A DNA stretch of 7,714 nt from an uncultured Eubacteriales bacterium (GTDB taxonomy: Bacteria > Bacillota_A > Clostridia > Oscillospirales > Oscillospiraceae): contig CATKHE010000295.1 in NCBI GenBank assembly GCA_949747935.1, forward strand, positions 1 to 7,714. Reading direction: 5' to 3'. The notes below the pieces were generated by a model that saw nothing but the letters and a program-made list of their open reading frames with translations, was not told the DNA's origin and ran no database searches. This document shows, piece by piece, positions 5,701 through 7,714 of this stretch. Position 1 is the stretch's first letter. Each line of letters starts with the position of its first letter. The position numbers and the translations under genes are program-made.

Positions 5701-7714
5701 GTGCCCCTTGAGGTCCAGCACCAGCCGGCAGCCCTTGGGAATTTCCAGGGTGACGGCGCCCAGGTCCAGGTCGGCAGCCAGCTCCACATCGGTGCGTCCA
5801 GCGCCGATTCCATCCTCAATCAGCTTCTTCAGGGTGTCTGTGTCCCCTGCCTCCGTCTCGGGGAAGCCTGTCGCTTCAAAAATCGGGACAGGGAACCCGT
5901 CGTCCCTCACCGCCTTGGGGCCGCCGCAGGCCTTCCAGTCCTCCTCCGTACCGCCAAAGAACACATTTTTCAGCCCGTGGGAGGAGATGAACGCCTCACC
6001 GTCGATGGCTTGGGCGGAATGGATATACAGGGAAATCAGATTGTCACCAGAGAAGGCGTAAGGACCGACGCTGTCTATCCCGCCGGGAAACTCAAGTTTG
6101 GTCAGCCTGTCACAGCCTTCAAAGGCCCCTTCGTCAACAAAGCCCACCTTTCCGTCAAAACTGATATTCGTAAGCCCGGCGCATTCTTTGAAAACATATT
6201 TTCCGACAGATCCCACCTCACCGGAGAAGGTAACGTCAGCCAGCTTGCCGCAGTAGCCGAATGCGGACTCCCCGATAGAATCCACATTTCCAGAAAAAAC
6301 AGCGCTGGTCAGCCCGCTGCAATCGTTAAAAGCACCCTCGCCGATTGTGCCCACGTTTTGAGGGAACGCAACCCTGGTAAGTCCGTTACAGCCGTAAAAC
6401 GCGTATTCTCCAATAGAATTTATATTTCCAGAAAATGAGATACTGGCCAGCTTGCTGCAGCTATCAAAGGCCCGCCCGCCGATTGTGCCCACATCGCCCG
6501 CAAATGTCACTCCGGCCAGCTCATAGCAATCATCAAAAGCCTGCTCGCTAATCGTGCCCACGTCACCCGCAAACGTCACTCCCTTCAGCCCGCTGCAATT
6601 ATAAAAAGCCAGTTTACCAATCGAGTTAATATCCCCGGAAAAGGTGACACTGGTCAAGCTGCTTCCCATAAAGGCCCAGTCTCCAATGGAAGTCACGCTG
6701 TCAGGGATGGTAATGCTGGTCAGGACGGTATCCTCAAACGCGCTGTTTCCTATGGATGTGACACTGTCAGGGATAGTAATGCTGGTCAGGACAGTATCCT
6801 CAAACGCGCTGTTTCCTATGGATGTGACACTGTCAGGGATGGTAACGCCAGTCAATCTCTCGCAGTAATCGAAGGCATGATCTCCGATGTTGGTTACACC
6901 GTCGGGAATCACGTAGACCCCCTCTTTTCCCTTCGGGCAGCTCACCAGGGTTTTCCTATCCCTGGTGAACAGAACCCCACCCTCTGAGGTGTAAGCGGGA
7001 TTGCCGGAATCCACTTGAATTTCGGTCAGAAAGCTACAGTTATAGAAGGCAGCAGCTCCAATATCAGTCACACTGCCCGGGATGGTCACACTAGTCAATT
7101 CTGCGCAGGAGCTGAACGCATAATCTCCAATGCTGGTCACGCTGTCTGGAATGGTCACACCACTCAGACGCCAGCAGTTGGCGAACGCGCCTCTTCCAAT
7201 GCCGGTCACACCGTTAGGGATGGTCACGCCAGTCAATTTCTCGCAGTAATTAAAGGCATACTCTCCAATGCTGGTCACACTGCCGGGAATCACGTAGGCC
7301 CCCGCTTTTCCCTCCGGGCAGACCACCAGAGTTTTCATATCCTTGGTAAACACCACCCCGCCGTCTGAAGCATAGCTTTGGCTGCCGGGGGCAACATGAA
7401 TTTCCGTCAAATAATCGCAGCCAGAAAACGTGGAGCTCCCCAGACTGGTCAAGCTGCTGGGGAGGGTAACGCTGGTCAGGCTGCTGTTCTCAAAAGCCGT
7501 ACTTCCAATCGAGGTCACGCTGTCAGGAATCGCAATGCTTTGAAGGCCGCGGCAGCCCTCAAAGGCATTCATTCCAATGCTGGTAACACCAAAAGAAATC
7601 TCAATATGACTGACGCCATTGCTGTACCAGTCGCACCTGCGGAACGGTGAAGCGTTGATCGTCGGGACGTCGGGCATCGCGCCCGCGCCTGAGATGGTCA
7701 GCGTCCGGGCGGCA
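2764..7714 (-). CDS. Large modular surface protein: BspA-type LRRs, InlB repeats, SLH-like C-terminus (N-terminus outside window)
   Basis: The frame is open at the right edge and gives at least 1,649 residues. An internal ATG at 7677 is not the start: the codons before it read RTLTISGAGAMPDVP, the usual opening of a BspA LRR domain. Numbering from that Met: residues 30-570 hold 21 LRR_5 units (consensus VTIPDSVTSIGdyAF..C..LTS), interrupted at 90-130 and 218-260 by two similar inserts (DGGVVFTKD.KTLVVCP.GK). Residues 610-905 are a Gly-rich, beta-helix-like region. Five InlB B-type (Flg_new) repeats span 945-1021, 1027-1093, 1100-1167, 1173-1246 and 1261-1327, each ending in Y-A-x-W. Then come a linker of eight GG(T/N/S)T(D/N)P units (1331-1378), a divergent InlB-like domain (1383-1475, FTMPASDVEIELSY) and degenerate SLH repeats (about 1497-1637, with REQTAMILYCYAQYKGY). 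SLH repeats bind pyruvylated wall polymer, so the protein is probably cell-wall-attached with the LRRs outward, as an adhesin or binding protein. The ligand is unknown. Confidence 0.92.
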   Translation of the reverse strand, partial: AARTLTISGAGAMPDVPTINASPFRRCDWYSNGVSHIEISFGVTSIGMNAFEGCRGLQSIAIPDSVTSIGSTAFENSSLTSVTLPSSLTSLGSSTFSGCDYLTEIHVAPGSQSYASDGGVVFTKDMKTLVVCPEGKAGAYVIPGSVTSIGEYAFNYCEKLTGVTIPNGVTGIGRGAFANCWRLSGVTIPDSVTSIGDYAFSSCAELTSVTIPGSVTDIGAAAFYNCSFLTEIQVDSGNPAYTSEGGVLFTRDRKTLVSCPKGKEGVYVIPDGVTNIGDHAFDYCERLTGVTIPDSVTSIGNSAFEDTVLTSITIPDSVTSIGNSAFEDTVLTSITIPDSVTSIGDWAFMGSSLTSVTFSGDINSIGKLAFYNCSGLKGVTFAGDVGTISEQAFDDCYELAGVTFAGDVGTIGGRAFDSCSKLASISFSGNINSIGEYAFYGCNGLTRVAFPQNVGTIGEGAFNDCSGLTSAVFSGNVDSIGESAFGYCGKLADVTFSGEVGSVGKYVFKECAGLTNISFDGKVGFVDEGAFEGCDRLTKLEFPGGIDSVGPYAFSGDNLISLYIHSAQAIDGEAFISSHGLKNVFFGGTEEDWKACGGPKAVRDDGFPVPIFEATGFPETEAGDTDTLKKLIEDGIGAGRTDVELAADLDLGAVTLEIPKGCRLVLDLKGHKLTSAASPAIEMLGDLTILDSTVTTGPALSGTAVNYSSGLLRASAGHGIYVQPGCTFTLLSGTVRAAGKGIIVYADRNEDGSYFRTAAQIDSGYVEAGDSALSVLGDGGKADINGGVLLSRNGPVVTGGEKEEEGSTSINIENAALIAGSTTAGCLPCGIYHPQRGQLRVRGSEIHAEGGVGILMRGGSLSLNDLKNKPMRIYTGGSGKGTIGTGPELTAGQGVVMDQVGRAALRNNARVTVYQNVQNKAELTPKAYPDEGYGLRIVEDNSSIEPSFRTVQYSFGYFATVEFRTDGGASGEPYATQVTNANGEIEWPADPVREGYVFLGWSRYSPASYTSQFEGMVSRSYTFDYDHTLYAVWIPEGAYVITFGGPWVSKYRVTSIDGVLLDWPDYSGVNHQGEVFMGWFTEEEGGTEYSYDHVFTADTTVYAHWGAPVRPHTITFDPNGGSGAVITQTTGMDGKLSSWPAAPIRNGYYFRGWSHSRSYDIFPREDFAFYKDVILYARWTPNEGYTITFDPNDGSGAAPEVRNTSKYGTLAPENWPADPELPGYAFGGWYDGPKGGEGGAYVETSTIFQSSMKLYAYWIKNGSEENPDVPKTFTVTFDSQGGSLVSPQNVASGSRAARPANPIRSGYTFGGWFKESACSNGWSFETDTVTRNITLYARWTKSGGTTDPGGTTDPGGNTNPGGNTDPGGNTDPGGSTDPGGTTDPGGTTDPGTPDVRYRIYTPDRVSGGSFSVSHSSAVKGTRITIELNPRSGFELDRLTVTNLDTGRKVSLTERYSDEYTFTMPASDVEIELSYSDERGGGYYPTNKPPVSAKPIRWYYKDGHIYHVTDGLVPASSPLTRDMLISVLYNMDDNSSGDPAFWASNHNIVPNIYESVLWGVDKPINREQTAMILYCYAQYKGYNTSQTSGITHYADFGQIRPIAQPAMAWAHASGVITGTSDSTLSPRSGLICEEANGVITRFLSVVVRRQ
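3544..3687 (-). repeat. Eight 18-bp repeats encoding a Gly/Thr/Asp/Pro linker
   Basis: Eight tandem 18-bp units encode GG(T/N/S)T(D/N)P. Their codon use varies between units (for example GAC/GAT and CCG/CCC/CCT), so the array is older than the LRR duplication. It probably forms a flexible spacer between the InlB repeats and the wall-binding end. Unit number could change by slippage without breaking the frame. Confidence 0.9.
6707..6838 (-). repeat. Recent 66-bp tandem duplication in the LRR array
   Basis: Bases 6707-6772 and 6773-6838 are adjacent copies differing at only two positions (6709/6775 and 6727/6793). Each copy encodes one 22-residue LRR unit (SVTSIGNSAFEDTVLTSITI plus PD), and the two protein copies are identical. 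The other LRR units differ far more from each other, so this is a young, in-frame expansion. Confidence 0.9.

Noticed and set aside
5173..6438. A 421-codon frame on the plus strand
   Set aside because: It is opposite the LRR and beta-helix coding region; no domain and no convincing start signals.
6200..7600. Regularly spaced similar sequences resembling a CRISPR array
   Set aside because: The period is about 66-69 bp without unique spacers, and it translates in one frame to LRR units.
7675..7677. ATG at 7677 as the start of the large surface protein
   Set aside because: The codons upstream stay open to the window edge and encode LTISGAGAM, part of a BspA domain; there is no Shine-Dalgarno sequence or signal peptide here.

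Overview
This 7.7-kb window looks like a G+C-rich, gut-associated member of the Clostridia, perhaps an Oscillospiraceae-type genome. The lineage is inferred from style only: BspA-type leucine-rich repeats, InlB/Flg_new repeats, degenerate S-layer homology repeats, an AP2-domain protein and c-di-GMP-I riboswitches together. I see no marker gene that fixes the taxon. All convincing genes are on the minus strand, so the window is best read from right to left.

From right to left: (i) 7714-2764 is most of a very large secreted surface protein whose N-terminus lies beyond the right edge. It runs from 21 BspA-type LRR_5 units through a beta-helix-like middle, five InlB B-type repeats, a Gly/Thr/Asp/Pro linker and a divergent InlB-type domain to degenerate SLH repeats, and ends before a strong hairpin at 2684-2729. 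(ii) 2577-1732 encodes a complete tyrosine recombinase with all catalytic residues. (iii) 1719-1425 is a 295-bp non-coding segment bounded by 22-bp inverted repeats that match at 21 of 22 positions. Each repeat is itself a dyad of recombinase-site type (arms around a 6-nt core). Inside are an extended -10 promoter facing left, a weaker one facing right, and a 9-bp hairpin. It has the architecture of an invertible promoter switch. (iv) 1405-926 encodes a small zinc-ribbon-like plus AP2-domain DNA-binding protein whose ribosome-binding site starts 1-2 bp outside the left inverted repeat. (v) 816-531 holds three consecutive c-di-GMP-I (GEMM-I) riboswitch aptamers. (vi) 492-1 is the 5' part of a secreted surface protein with a signal peptide and Cys/His-rich repeats.

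Taken together, I infer a layered control system for cell-surface display: a recombinase-flipped promoter would switch the AP2 gene, and possibly everything co-transcribed with it, while three c-di-GMP aptamers in series gate the downstream surface protein. A frame with a perfect Shine-Dalgarno sequence runs open through all three aptamers and ends in an ATGA overlap with the surface-protein start codon, so translation of the leader might also matter. The aptamer cores, inverted repeats and recombinase are read directly from the sequence. Inversion, the ON/OFF assignment and the joint circuit are inference.
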